Shown in pieces: positions 33,325-42,369 of a DNA stretch of 64,000 nucleotides. The stretch is from positions 124,001 to 188,000 of the forward strand of contig NZ_FNHV01000015.1 of assembly GCF_900103585.1 (NCBI RefSeq), read 5' to 3'. The notes beneath the pieces are model-generated. The model saw only the letters and a list, made by a program, of their open reading frames with translations. It ran no database searches and was not told where the DNA came from. Each line of letters starts with the position of its first letter. Within the stretch, counting starts at the first letter, position 1. The DNA is from Streptomyces sp. cf386 (lineage in GTDB: Bacteria > Actinomycetota > Actinomycetes > Streptomycetales > Streptomycetaceae). The translations under genes and the position numbers were made by a program.

Positions 33325-34140
33325 TCAGTCGTGCCAGGCGCCGAAGTCCTCCAGGAGCTGCTGGAGGGGCTCGAAGACGCCCGGGGTGGCCGCGACCGCC
33401 AGGTCGGTGGACGGGCGCTCTCCGGGGCGTCCACCCGTGAGCGCGCCCGCTTCCCGTGCGATCAGGTCGCCCGCGGCCATGTCCCAGGCGTTCAGTCCCC
33501 GCTCGAAGTAGCCGTCCAGGCGGCCTGCCGCGAGGTCGCACAGGTCGATCGCGGCCGAGCCGCCCCGGCGGATGTCGCGCAGCAGCGGGATGAGCCGGCG
33601 GGCCACGTCGGCCTGGTGGGTGCGGACCTCGGTGACGTAGTTGAAGCCGGTCGAGACCAGGGCCTGCTCCAGGGGTGCCGTGGGGCGGCAGCTGAGTCTG
33701 CGTTCGCCGTCCCAGGGTCCCGTGGCCCAGGCACCGCCGCCACGAACCGCGTGGTACGTCTCACCGCGCATCGGCGCCGCCACGACCCCGGCCACCGCCT
33801 CGCCGTCCTGCTCGGCGGCGATGGAGACGGACCAGGTCGGCAGTCCGTAGAGGTAGTTCACCGTGCCGTCGAGCGGGTCGATCACCCAGCGGACGCCGCT
33901 CGTGCCCTCGGTGGAGGCGCCCTCCTCACCGAGGAAGCCGTCGTCCGGGCGGTGCTCGGAGATCAGGTCGGTGATCAGCTTCTCCGCCGCGATGTCCATC
34001 TCCGTGACCACGTCGATCGGGCTCGACTTGGTCGCGGCGACGGCCAGGTCGGCCGGGCGGCCGTCGCGCAGCAGCTCACCCGCGCGACGGGCTGCCTCCT
34101 GGGCCAGTCCGAGCAGTTCCGTGTGCAGGGCGTCGGTCAC
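33325..34140 (-). CDS. Inositol monophosphatase family protein
   Basis: The 271-aa protein has the IMPase metal motifs: GEEGAS (first metal), WVIDPLDGTVNYLYGLP (second and third), and the late NAWDMAAGDLIAREAG motif. It dephosphorylates inositol phosphate or a related sugar phosphate, Mg-dependent. GTG 34140 has AGGAG 4 nt before it; the ATG at 34152 overlaps the ferrochelatase stop (ATGA) but lacks a site. It is co-transcribed with the ferrochelatase gene. Confidence 0.88.
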   Translation of the reverse strand: MTDALHTELLGLAQEAARRAGELLRDGRPADLAVAATKSSPIDVVTEMDIAAEKLITDLISEHRPDDGFLGEEGASTEGTSGVRWVIDPLDGTVNYLYGLPTWSVSIAAEQDGEAVAGVVAAPMRGETYHAVRGGGAWATGPWDGERRLSCRPTAPLEQALVSTGFNYVTEVRTHQADVARRLIPLLRDIRRGGSAAIDLCDLAAGRLDGYFERGLNAWDMAAGDLIAREAGALTGGRPGERPSTDLAVAATPGVFEPLQQLLEDFGAWHD

Positions 34141-34148
34141 GGGGCTCC

Positions 34149-35276
34149 TCATGCGTAGGGGCTGTCGGCGCCCGCGGCGGCGGGCCTGGGCGCGCGGGCC
34201 GGGCAGCAGCCCACCGGGCAGAGGTTGTGGCTCGCGCCGAGCCCGCCGAGGACGCACGGCGTGACCTCCTCGGCACGCTCCACCGCGGCGCGCTCCAGGA
34301 CGAGGTCGCGGATCGCCGCGGCGAACCGCGGGTCGTCGCCGACGGTGGCCGAGCGGCGCATCGGCAGCCCGAGCTCCTCGGCCTTGGCCTTGGCCTCGGT
34401 GTCGAGGTCGTAGAGGACCTCCATGTGGTCGGAGACGAAGCCGATGGGCGCGATGACGACGGCCGGTGCGCCGGCCTCGTGCCGCTCCTCCAGGTGGTCG
34501 CAGATGTCGGGCTCCAGCCACGGGATGTGCGGGGCGCCGGAGCGGGACTGATAGACGAGCTGCCAGGGGTGGTCGACGCCGGTGCGCTCGCGGACGGCCT
34601 CGGCGATCAGCCGGGAGACCTCCAGGTGCTGCTCGACGTACGCGCCGCCCTCACCGTGGTCCTCGACGGGGCCGGAGGCGTCCGCGGAGGCATTGGGGAT
34701 CGAGTGGGTCGAGAAGGCGATGTGCGCGCCACCGCGGACGTCCTCGGGCAGGTCGGCGAGGGACTCCAGCACGCCGTCGATCATCGGCTCCAGGAAGCCG
34801 GGGTGGTTGAAGTAGTGCCGCAGCTTGTCGATCTCGGGGAGCTCCAGGCCTTCGGCCTCCAGGGCGGCCAGCGAGTCGGCGAGGTTCTCGCGGTACTGGC
34901 GGCAGCCCGAGTAGGAGGCGTAGGCGCTGGTGGCGAGGACCAGGATGCGGCGCCGGCCGTCGGCGACCATCTCGCGCAGGGTGTCCGTCAGGTACGGCGC
35001 CCAGTTGCGGTTGCCCCAGTAGATCGGCAGATCCAGGCCGTGCTCGGCGAAGTCCTTGCGGAGGGCGTCGAGCAGGGCGCGGTTCTGGTCGTTGATGGGG
35101 CTGACTCCGCCGAACAGGAAGTAGTGTTCGCCGACTTCCTGCAGGCGTTCCTTGGGGATGCCCCGCCCACGGGTGACGTTCTCCAGGAACGGGATCACGT
35201 CGTCCGGGCCCTCGGGGCCGCCGAAGGAGAGCAGGAGCAGGGCGTCGTAGGGGGTGGCATGGCGCGCGTCTGGCAT
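34149..35276 (-). CDS. cpfC: Coproporphyrin III ferrochelatase
   Basis: This 375-aa ferrochelatase has the N-terminal LLLSFGGPEGPDDVIPFLEN, an FGGVSPIN motif, and the catalytic histidine in AFSTHSIPN. A C-terminal cysteine group, LCPVGCCPAR, should ligate a 2Fe-2S cluster with an upstream cysteine, typical of actinobacterial enzymes. In this phylum the enzyme inserts Fe2+ into coproporphyrin III in the coproporphyrin-dependent heme route (also named hemH). An iron box lies about 80 bp upstream in the divergent spacer. Confidence 0.92.
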   Translation of the reverse strand: MPDARHATPYDALLLLSFGGPEGPDDVIPFLENVTRGRGIPKERLQEVGEHYFLFGGVSPINDQNRALLDALRKDFAEHGLDLPIYWGNRNWAPYLTDTLREMVADGRRRILVLATSAYASYSGCRQYRENLADSLAALEAEGLELPEIDKLRHYFNHPGFLEPMIDGVLESLADLPEDVRGGAHIAFSTHSIPNASADASGPVEDHGEGGAYVEQHLEVSRLIAEAVRERTGVDHPWQLVYQSRSGAPHIPWLEPDICDHLEERHEAGAPAVVIAPIGFVSDHMEVLYDLDTEAKAKAEELGLPMRRSATVGDDPRFAAAIRDLVLERAAVERAEEVTPCVLGGLGASHNLCPVGCCPARAPRPAAAGADSPYA

Positions 35277-35353
35277 GGATCGATCCTGTCATCCGGTACT
35301 GACAGCCGGGAAACGGCGGGGTGACCACCCGGGTTCCCGATTCGTCCGGACAG

Positions 35354-35372
35354 GTGCGTTAGGGTCACCTAA
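35354..35372. promoter_or_regulatory. Iron box between ferrochelatase and the MFS transporter
   Basis: GTGCGTTAGGGTCACCTAA matches the DmdR/IdeR consensus TTAGGTTAGGCTCACCTAA at 15 of 19 positions, with the right half (TCACCTAA) exact. It lies in the divergent spacer 35277-35524, 153 bp before the MFS start and 78 bp from the ferrochelatase start. Confidence 0.7.
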
Positions 35373-35524
35373 CTCGTAAGCTGTATCGGCCACCCACGCG
35401 CCTTACCGAGTCGCCCCTGAACTGCCGTTGCGCTGCCCCGAGTTGCTTCTGATGTGCCCTCGTTGTGCCCCTCATTCGCCTGAGCCGCCGCCGTCCAGCT
35501 GCTTCCGCCCGACCGGAGACCCCC

Positions 35525-36763
35525 GTGCCCAGCCCCTACCGCGCCCTGTTCGCCGCCCCCGGCAGCAAGGCCTTCTCCGCCGCGGGTTTCCTCGGCCGGA
35601 TGCCGCTGTCGATGATGGGCATCGGCGTGGTCACGATGATCTCCCAGCTGACCGGGCGGTACGGCCTCGCCGGTGCCCTGTCGGCCACCATCGCGCTCGC
35701 CGCGGCGGTGGCGGGCCCTCAGGTCTCGCGACTGGTCGACCAGTACGGGCAACGGCGGGTGCTCCGCCCGGCGACGCTGATCTCGCTGCTCGCGGGGGCG
35801 GTGCTGCTGTTCGCCGCGCACTACGGGTGGCCGGATTGGGTGCTGTTCGTGGCCTGCGTCGGCATCGGCTGCGTGCCCAGCGTCGGGGCGATGACCCGGG
35901 CCCGCTGGGCCGCGCTGTACCGGGGGACGCCTCAGCTGCACACCGCGTACTCGCTGGAGTCCGTGGTGGACGAGGTGTGCTTCATCTTCGGGCCGATCAT
36001 CTCCATCGGCCTGTCCACGGCGTGGTTCCCGGAGGCCGGGCCGCTGCTCGCCGGCTGCTTCCTGGCGGTCGGCGTCTTCTGGCTGACCGCGCAGCGGTCC
36101 ACCGAGCCCGCGCCGCATCCGCGTGAGCGAAACAGCGGCAGCTCCGCCCTGCGCGCCCCGGGGCTGCAGGTCCTGGTGGCCACCTTCGTGGCGACCGGAG
36201 CGATCTTCGGGTCGGTCGACGTGGTCACCGTCGCCTTCGCGGACGAGCAGGGGCACAAGAGCGCCGCGAGTGTGGTCCTCGCGCTGTACGCGGCGGGCTC
36301 CTGCGCGGCGGGACTCGTCTTCGGGCTGTTGCGCTTCAAGGGGGCGCCCGAACCTCGCTGGCTGCTGGGCATATGCGCGATGGCCGTGAGTATGATCCCC
36401 CTCCTACTGGTCGGAAACTTGCCGTTTCTGGCCGTGGCGCTGTTCGTCTCGGGCATGGCCGTCGCTCCCACGATGATCACCACCATGTCCCTGATCGAAG
36501 AGCACGTACCACGCGCGCAACTGACCGAGGGCATGACCTGGGTGAGCACCGGGCTCGCGGTCGGGGTCGCGCTCGGCTCCTCCGTGGCCGGCCTGGTGAT
36601 CGACGCGGCCGGTGCGGACGCCGGGTACGGGGTTCCGGCGGTGTCCGGTGCCGTCGCGGTCGCGGTCGGTTTCCTGGGGTACCGCCGGCTCAGCAGGCCG
36701 GCGCCGGGTCGGGGAGGCACCGTTGAGCAGCACAGCGAGCGGGAAGAACGGCACGTGGCGTAA
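35525..36763 (+). CDS. Major facilitator superfamily transporter, iron-box-linked
   Basis: The 412-aa protein has 12 predicted membrane helices and starts PSPYRALFAAPGSKAFSAAG. The MFS loop motif appears as SRLVDQYGQRRVLRP. GTG 35525 is preceded by GGAGA at 5 nt; a GTG at 35465 would add 20 basic residues but has no ribosome site. The iron box upstream suggests induction in iron starvation, as for siderophore exporters or importers, but the sequence also fits drug exporters. Its last 41 bp overlap the next gene. Confidence 0.82.
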   Translation: MPSPYRALFAAPGSKAFSAAGFLGRMPLSMMGIGVVTMISQLTGRYGLAGALSATIALAAAVAGPQVSRLVDQYGQRRVLRPATLISLLAGAVLLFAAHYGWPDWVLFVACVGIGCVPSVGAMTRARWAALYRGTPQLHTAYSLESVVDEVCFIFGPIISIGLSTAWFPEAGPLLAGCFLAVGVFWLTAQRSTEPAPHPRERNSGSSALRAPGLQVLVATFVATGAIFGSVDVVTVAFADEQGHKSAASVVLALYAAGSCAAGLVFGLLRFKGAPEPRWLLGICAMAVSMIPLLLVGNLPFLAVALFVSGMAVAPTMITTMSLIEEHVPRAQLTEGMTWVSTGLAVGVALGSSVAGLVIDAAGADAGYGVPAVSGAVAVAVGFLGYRRLSRPAPGRGGTVEQHSEREERHVA

Positions 36764-38042
36764 CTGGGGCGGCAATGTCGCCGCCCGCCCCGCGCGGGAG
36801 GTCACTCCGGCCTCGGTCGACGAGTTGTCGGCGGCGATACGCCGGGCCGCCGAGGACGGCCTGAAGGTGAAGGCGGTCGGCAGCGGGCATTCCTTCACGT
36901 CCATTGCCGCCACCGACGGCGTGTTGATCCGCCCTCAACTGTTGACCGGCATCCGCAACATTGACCGCGAGGCCATGACCGTCACGGTCGAGGCCGGCAC
37001 TCCGCTCAAGAGACTCAACCTGGCCCTGGCGCGCGAGGGCCTGTCGCTCACGAACATGGGCGACATCATGGAGCAGACGGTCTCCGGCGCCACCAGCACC
37101 GGTACGCACGGCACCGGCCGCGACTCGGCCTCGATCGCCGCCCAGATCAAGGGACTGGAGCTGGTCACCGCCGACGGCTCGGTACTTGCCTGCTCCGAGA
37201 AGGAGAACCCGGAAGTCTTCGCGGCCGCCCGCATCGGCCTCGGCGCACTCGGCATCGTCACCGCGATCACCTTCGCGGTGGAGCCCGTCTTCCTGCTCAC
37301 CGCGCGTGAGGAGCCGATGCCCATCGACAAGGTCCTCGCCGAGTTCGACGAACTCTGGGCCGAGAACGAGCACTTCGAGTTCTACTGGTTCCCGCACACC
37401 GGCAACACCAACACCAAGCGCAACAACCGCAGCGCGGGCCCCGAGAAGCCGGTATCCCAGCTCCAGGGCTGGTTCGAGGACGAGTTCCTCTCCAACGGCG
37501 TCTTCCAGGTGGCCCAGTGGGTCGGCCGCGCGGCGCCCGCCACGATCCCCGCGATCGCCCAGATCTCCAGCAAGGCCCTGTCGTCGCGGACCTACACCGA
37601 CATCCCGTACAAGGTCTTCACATCGCCGCGCCGGGTGCGCTTCGTGGAGATGGAGTACGCCGTCCCACGCGCGGCCGTCGTCGAGACGTTGCGCGAGCTC
37701 AAGGCCATGGTCGAGCGCTCCGGCCTCAGGGTCAGCTTCCCGGTCGAGGTGCGCACCGCCCCCGCCGACGACATCACGCTGTCCACCGCCTCGGGCCGCG
37801 ACAGCGCCTACATCGCCGTCCACATGGTCAAGGGCACCCCGTTCCAGCGGTACTTCACCGCCGCCGAGCGGATCTTCACCGCGCACGAGGGGCGGCCGCA
37901 CTGGGGCAAGGTGCACACGCGGGACGCCGAGTACTTCGGCCAGGTGTACCCACGCTTCGGCGAGTTCGCCGCCCTGCGGGACCGACTGGACCCCGACCGC
38001 CGGTTCCAGAACGACTACCTGCGAAGGGTGTTGGGGGCATAG
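36723..38042 (+). CDS. FAD-dependent D-arabinono-1,4-lactone oxidase-family protein
   Basis: The protein is 439 aa from TTG 36723, with GGGGAGG 5 nt upstream and inside the MFS gene. N-terminal FAD domain with VKAVGSGHSFTSIAATDGVL and TVSGATSTGTHGTG. The C-terminal ALO domain has a GRPHWGKVHT motif, the usual active-site region. It oxidises a sugar lactone or alditol using FAD and O2. The overlap means translational coupling to the iron-linked transporter, so it may share iron control. Substrate unknown. Confidence 0.85.
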   Translation: MSSTASGKNGTWRNWGGNVAARPAREVTPASVDELSAAIRRAAEDGLKVKAVGSGHSFTSIAATDGVLIRPQLLTGIRNIDREAMTVTVEAGTPLKRLNLALAREGLSLTNMGDIMEQTVSGATSTGTHGTGRDSASIAAQIKGLELVTADGSVLACSEKENPEVFAAARIGLGALGIVTAITFAVEPVFLLTAREEPMPIDKVLAEFDELWAENEHFEFYWFPHTGNTNTKRNNRSAGPEKPVSQLQGWFEDEFLSNGVFQVAQWVGRAAPATIPAIAQISSKALSSRTYTDIPYKVFTSPRRVRFVEMEYAVPRAAVVETLRELKAMVERSGLRVSFPVEVRTAPADDITLSTASGRDSAYIAVHMVKGTPFQRYFTAAERIFTAHEGRPHWGKVHTRDAEYFGQVYPRFGEFAALRDRLDPDRRFQNDYLRRVLGA

Positions 38043-38505
38043 CGCCGGACCGGCCCGATCCAGCCGTTCGACCAACCGCGCGGCAGGGGGACGTACGCAC
38101 GAAACCATTAGTTCCGTTTCTGCGGATTGCGTGAAGTGCGCCACGTAAAAGATCGGATAACCGCTCAACGGACGGCCGAGTCACGCTTCTTGCCAGAAGT
38201 TGGGCGGCGTGCCAATCCACGCACGTGGCCCAAATGGAGTACTGTTGCGAGCCCTGGGTCCGGTCTCCCGCCAGGGCGTCCGTGGCCTTCAAGGACCGCC
38301 GGGAGGGGGCTAGTTGCACAGGGTGACGGAGTTGGTCACTTAGCGTTGCGAATAGGTAACCGTGCCATAACGGCGATCCAGGGCCCGTGCCCGACACGCC
38401 GGGCAACTCGGCAAGGTTGTGGCAGGCTGCACCCGGGCAGGCCACACTCGACTAGCGGAAGCAGCGACGCACGTGACGTCGGCAGGCACCACCCGGGAGG
38501 TCCCC
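38043..38505. other. Gene-free spacer upstream of sepH
   Basis: This 463-bp stretch has no credible ORF on either strand. The first 120 bp are relatively A/T-rich. No perfect dyads of 10 bp or more were seen. It should carry the sepH promoter. Confidence 0.5.
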
Positions 38506-39540
38506 ATGCCCGAACTGCGTGTCGTGGCCGTCTCGAATGACGGCACACGGCTGGTGCTCAAGGCTGCCGACGCGACGGAGTACACCCTTCCGATCGACGA
38601 GCGGCTGCGCGCCGCTGTGCGCGGCGATCGGCCCCGCCTCGGCCAGATCGAGATCGAGGTGGAGAGCCATCTCCGCCCGCGTGACATCCAGGCGCGTATA
38701 CGAGCGGGTGCGACGGCCGAGGAGGTCGCGCAGCTCGCCGGCATCCCTGTCGACCGGGTACGTCGCTTCGAGGGCCCCGTCCTCGCGGAGCGGGCCTTCA
38801 TGGCCGAACGCGCCCGCAAGACGCCCGTCCGCCGGCCCGGTGAGAACGCCGGTCCGCAGCTCGGCGAGGCCGTCCAGGAGCGGCTGTTGCTGCGCGGCGC
38901 CGACAAGGACACCGCCCAGTGGGACTCGTGGCGCCGCGACGACGGCACCTGGGAGGTCCTGCTGGTCTACCTGGTCGCGGGCGAACCGCACTCGGCCAGC
39001 TGGACGTACGACCCGCCCCGGCGGCTCGTCCAGGCCGTCGACGACGAGGCGCGCTCGCTGATCGGCGAGTCCGACGACCTCGCCGCGCCGGAGCCCAGCT
39101 TCCCGTTCGTGCCACGGATCGCCCGGCTCCCGCGCGAGCGCTCGATGGACCGCGCTCTCGAGACCGCGCGGCCGAGCCTGCCGGCCCAGGCCTCCGAGCC
39201 GGTCGAGGAGACCACGGAGGAACGGGACTCGCTGACCAGCCTGCTGGAGGCGGTGCCCAGCTTCCGTGGCGACCTGGTGGTACCGGAGCGCCCCGCGGAG
39301 CCGGTCGCGGAGGAGCCCCCCGCCGAACCGGAGGCGGAGGAACCTCCCGCCCCCGCCGCCTCGGCCGGTTCCGCCTACGCGGACGTCCTCATGCCCCGCT
39401 CCGTCGGCAGCCACCGCGACCGCCTCATCGGCTCCACGGACCGTCAGGCAGAAGCGGACGGCGTCCGCCCGGGCCGCCGGGCCGCCGTCCCGAGCTGGGA
39501 CGAGATCGTGTTCGGGACGCGCAGGAAGAAGCAGGAGTAG
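38506..39540 (+). CDS. sepH: Cell-division protein SepH
   Basis: The 344-aa protein starts at ATG 38506 with GGGAGG upstream. The N-terminal DUF3071 domain is MPELRVVAVSNDGTRLVLKA and LPIDERLRAAVRGDRPRLGQ, with a helix-turn-helix-like part RIRAGATAEEVAQLAGIPVD. A long acidic, proline-rich linker (about 230-295) follows. The C-terminus ends PSWDEIVFGTRRKKQE, the conserved FtsZ-contacting end. SepH binds FtsZ and stimulates Z-ring assembly in Streptomyces. Confidence 0.92.
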   Translation: MPELRVVAVSNDGTRLVLKAADATEYTLPIDERLRAAVRGDRPRLGQIEIEVESHLRPRDIQARIRAGATAEEVAQLAGIPVDRVRRFEGPVLAERAFMAERARKTPVRRPGENAGPQLGEAVQERLLLRGADKDTAQWDSWRRDDGTWEVLLVYLVAGEPHSASWTYDPPRRLVQAVDDEARSLIGESDDLAAPEPSFPFVPRIARLPRERSMDRALETARPSLPAQASEPVEETTEERDSLTSLLEAVPSFRGDLVVPERPAEPVAEEPPAEPEAEEPPAPAASAGSAYADVLMPRSVGSHRDRLIGSTDRQAEADGVRPGRRAAVPSWDEIVFGTRRKKQE

Positions 39541-39587
39541 GCAGCAGAAGGAGTGGGTCGTACGGCTGTGGATTCGGCCGTACGACG

Positions 39588-39621
39588 ACGAGGGCCGCGT
39601 TGTTCGCAACGCGGCCCTCGT
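39588..39621. terminator. Bidirectional terminator between sepH and the sulfurtransferase
   Basis: ACGAGGGCCGCGTTG, loop TTCG, CAACGCGGCCCTCGT: a perfect 15-bp stem with a stable UUCG tetraloop. It sits between convergent genes. Confidence 0.88.
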
Positions 39622-39648
39622 GCCGTTCGGGCCGTGTGGCGCCCTGCC

Positions 39649-40500
39649 CTACTGCGGATCCGGCCCCACAGCCACCGGCCGGGACGCATCCGACGACCAC
39701 TCCGACCAGGAACCGACGTACAGCGCCGCCGGAATCCCCGCGACCGCCAGGGCCAGCACCTCGTGAGCGGCGGAGACACCCGAGCCGCAGTACACGCCGA
39801 CCTCGGTGCCCTCGGAGGCGCCCACCGCCTTGAAGCGGGACCGGAGTTCCTCGGCGGCGAGGAAGCGGCCGTCGGCGCCGACGTTGTCGTTCGTGGGTGC
39901 GGACACCGCGCCCGGGATGTGGCCGCCCACCGGGTCGATCGGCTCGACCTCACCGCGGTACCGCTCCCCCGCACGGGCGTCCAGCAGCACCCCTGAACGG
40001 GCGAGCGCCGCGGCGCCGTCGGCGTCGAGCAGACCCGTCGGTCCCGGCGCGGGATCGAAGTCGCCCTCCGCCGGAGTCGGTACGGACGTCTCCCGCGGCC
40101 CCTCCCAGGCCGCCAGCCCACCATCGAGGACCCGCACATCCGGGTGCCCCGTCCAGCTCAGCAGCCACCACGCCCGGGCCGCCGCCCAGCCCTGCCCACC
40201 GTCGTACACGACGACCGGCGTCCCGGACGACACGCCCGCGCGCCGCATCGCCGCGCCGAATTCGGCCAGGTCCGGCAACGGGTGACGGCCGCGCGCACCG
40301 GGGGCGGAGGCCAGTTCGCGATCCAGGTCGACATAGACCGCGCCGGGGATGTGCCCGGCCTCGTACGCGGTGCGGCCGTCGAACGGCGGCTCGCCGGGCG
40401 TCTTGGCCAGGCTCAGCTGCCAGCGGACGTCGAGGAGCAGTGGCGGGTTCTCGCCCGCCAGCGCGCTCGCGAGTTCGGATGCGGAGATGATGGCGTTCAT
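39649..40500 (-). CDS. Two-domain rhodanese sulfurtransferase
   Basis: The 283-aa protein has two rhodanese domains. The first is inactive-type (LLLDVRWQLS, GHIPGAVYVDLD). The second carries the active Cys loop CGSGVSAAHEV. The loop CGSGV fits 3-mercaptopyruvate/thiosulfate sulfurtransferases of the SseA type. It transfers sulfane sulfur to cyanide or thiol acceptors. ATG 40500 is chosen; 40509 would add three residues. Confidence 0.88.
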   Translation of the reverse strand: MNAIISASELASALAGENPPLLLDVRWQLSLAKTPGEPPFDGRTAYEAGHIPGAVYVDLDRELASAPGARGRHPLPDLAEFGAAMRRAGVSSGTPVVVYDGGQGWAAARAWWLLSWTGHPDVRVLDGGLAAWEGPRETSVPTPAEGDFDPAPGPTGLLDADGAAALARSGVLLDARAGERYRGEVEPIDPVGGHIPGAVSAPTNDNVGADGRFLAAEELRSRFKAVGASEGTEVGVYCGSGVSAAHEVLALAVAGIPAALYVGSWSEWSSDASRPVAVGPDPQ

Positions 40501-40795
40501 GGCCACCATCCTTGCGCACGGGGTGGCCGCATCGGCCCGCTCCGGATACTCTGCCCGCCGGACAGGCCCGATCACGAGGCGTACGGGACCGGGCACATGC
40601 TGTACAGCCGATCGACGTCCGTCGTCAATCGCACGGAAACGGGCGGTAAATCGCACACCGGGCATCCTCCGGGCACCGGCCGTCCTGCGCGGCGCGCCCG
40701 CAGCGCGCGCGGCCACGGCTGGTGCGAGCATCGGCACGGGGGTCCGGACAGCGGAAGCGACACGGCCACCGCGAGGGACCGAGGAGAGAGTGACG

Positions 40796-41599
40796 ATGAC
40801 CGAGGCACGGGGGTCGGCCGGCCCGAACGGCGCGACGCACGCCCGGCACGCGCCCGGCACGCCCAGCTGGGTGAGCCTGATGGTGCACGGGCTGGCCGCG
40901 ACCGAGGACTTCTACGGCGCGCTGTTCGGCTGGGAGTTCCAGCCCGGCCCCCAGCAACTCGGCCCCTATGTGCGGGCCCTGCTGAACGGCCATGAGGTGG
41001 CCGGCATCGGCCAGTTGCCGCCCGACCGCCACCTCCCCATCGCCTGGACGCCGTATCTCGCCTCGAACGACGTGGATCTGACCGCCGAGACGGTACGGCT
41101 GTGCGGCGGCACGGTCGGGGTGGGGCCCCTGGACGCCGCCGAGGCAGGCCGGATGGCGATCTGCTCCGACCCGGCCGGCGCGGTCTTCGGCATCTGGCAG
41201 GCGGCGGCCCATCTGGGCACGGCGGTCACGGGCGTGCCCGGCACCCCGGCCTGGAACGAGCTGCTGACCTTCGAGTCCGTGAACGTCGCCAAGTTCTACG
41301 AGAGCGTGTTCGCCTATGAGGAGGAGCCGGTGGTCTCCGCCGACTTCGACTACGTCACCCTGCACATCGGCGGCCGGCCGGTCGCCGGCATCCACGGCGT
41401 CGGCAACGCCCTGCCCCGCGACCGGGGCCCGCACTGGGTGACGTACTTCGAAGTCGCCGACACGGACGAGACGGTGGCCCGGATCGTCGACCTCGGCGGT
41501 CACGTCATCAAACCGGCCCACGACAGCGCCCATGGCCGCGTGGCGACGGTGTCGGACCCGGAGGGGGCTCGGTTCTCCCTCATCGAGAATCCGCGTTGA
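40796..41599 (+). CDS. VOC (glyoxalase/bleomycin-resistance fold) family protein
   Basis: The protein is 267 aa from ATG 40796, with GAGGAGAG upstream. Two VOC modules (about 20-125 and 140-265) start with PSWVSLMVHGLAATEDFYGA and PAWNELLTFESVNVAKFYES. Each ends with AICSDPAGAVFGIW or ATVSDPEGARFSLIEN. Metal-ligand positions are only partly conserved, so it could bind rather than convert a small molecule. Similar proteins are annotated as hydroxylases without proof. Confidence 0.85.
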   Translation: MTEARGSAGPNGATHARHAPGTPSWVSLMVHGLAATEDFYGALFGWEFQPGPQQLGPYVRALLNGHEVAGIGQLPPDRHLPIAWTPYLASNDVDLTAETVRLCGGTVGVGPLDAAEAGRMAICSDPAGAVFGIWQAAAHLGTAVTGVPGTPAWNELLTFESVNVAKFYESVFAYEEEPVVSADFDYVTLHIGGRPVAGIHGVGNALPRDRGPHWVTYFEVADTDETVARIVDLGGHVIKPAHDSAHGRVATVSDPEGARFSLIENPR

Positions 41600-41640
41600 C
41601 GCGCCCGGGAGCGGGGCCGGCTGCCGGACGGAACGGCGGT

Positions 41641-42288
41641 TCAGGCCGGCTGCACCGGCAGGACGTCGGGTGACAGCGCCGCGGCGCGTGCGCCGGCCGC
41701 CGTCATACGGCGGAGATGGTGACGGCGGCACAGGACCTCGTAGCCGACCGCGTCCGCCTGGTTGACGTCGCCGACGACCACCTGGGCGCCCTCGACGACC
41801 ATCTCGCCGCCTATCGTGCGGGCGTTGTGGGTGGCGCGGGCGCCGCACCAGCACAGGGCCTCGACCTGGAGCACCTCGACGCGGTCGGCGAGTTCCACCA
41901 GGCGCTGGGAGCCGGGGAACAGCTTGGTGCGGAAGTCGGTCGTGATGCCGAAGGCGTAGACATCGAGGCCCAGGTCGTCGACCACGCGCGCGAGTTGGTC
42001 GATCTGCTGCGGCGCGAGGAACTGCGCCTCGTCGGCGATGACGTAGTCGGCGCGGCCGCCTCGGGAGAGGTGGTCGACGATGTAGGCGTACAGGTCCCTG
42101 CCGTCCTCGACCTCCACCGCGTCGGTGACCAGGCCGAGCCGGGAGGACAGCTTGCCCTCCCCCGCACGGTCGTCCCGCGTGAAGATGATGCCCTGCAGAC
42201 CACGCGCCGAACGGTTGTGCTCGATCTGGAGAGCCAGCGTCGACTTCCCGCAGTCCATCGTTCCGGAGAAGAACACCAGCTCGGGCAT
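41641..42288 (-). CDS. tdk: Thymidine kinase, type II
   Basis: The 215-aa protein has a P-loop FFSGTMDCGKSTLALQIEHN, the DEAQFLAPQQIDQLA motif, a lasso region and zinc cysteines in ALCWCGARATHNART with a later LCRRHH. It phosphorylates thymidine to dTMP for salvage. ATG 42288 is preferred; TTG 42312 is an alternative with no better site. Confidence 0.93.
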   Translation of the reverse strand: MPELVFFSGTMDCGKSTLALQIEHNRSARGLQGIIFTRDDRAGEGKLSSRLGLVTDAVEVEDGRDLYAYIVDHLSRGGRADYVIADEAQFLAPQQIDQLARVVDDLGLDVYAFGITTDFRTKLFPGSQRLVELADRVEVLQVEALCWCGARATHNARTIGGEMVVEGAQVVVGDVNQADAVGYEVLCRRHHLRRMTAAGARAAALSPDVLPVQPA

Positions 42289-42369
42289 GTTGAGTTGAGC
42301 ACCTTTCGGCAACCGGGAGGACTGAACGGAGCGGACTTGGCAGGTGGGGCGGAGGGACTGAGGGACGCT

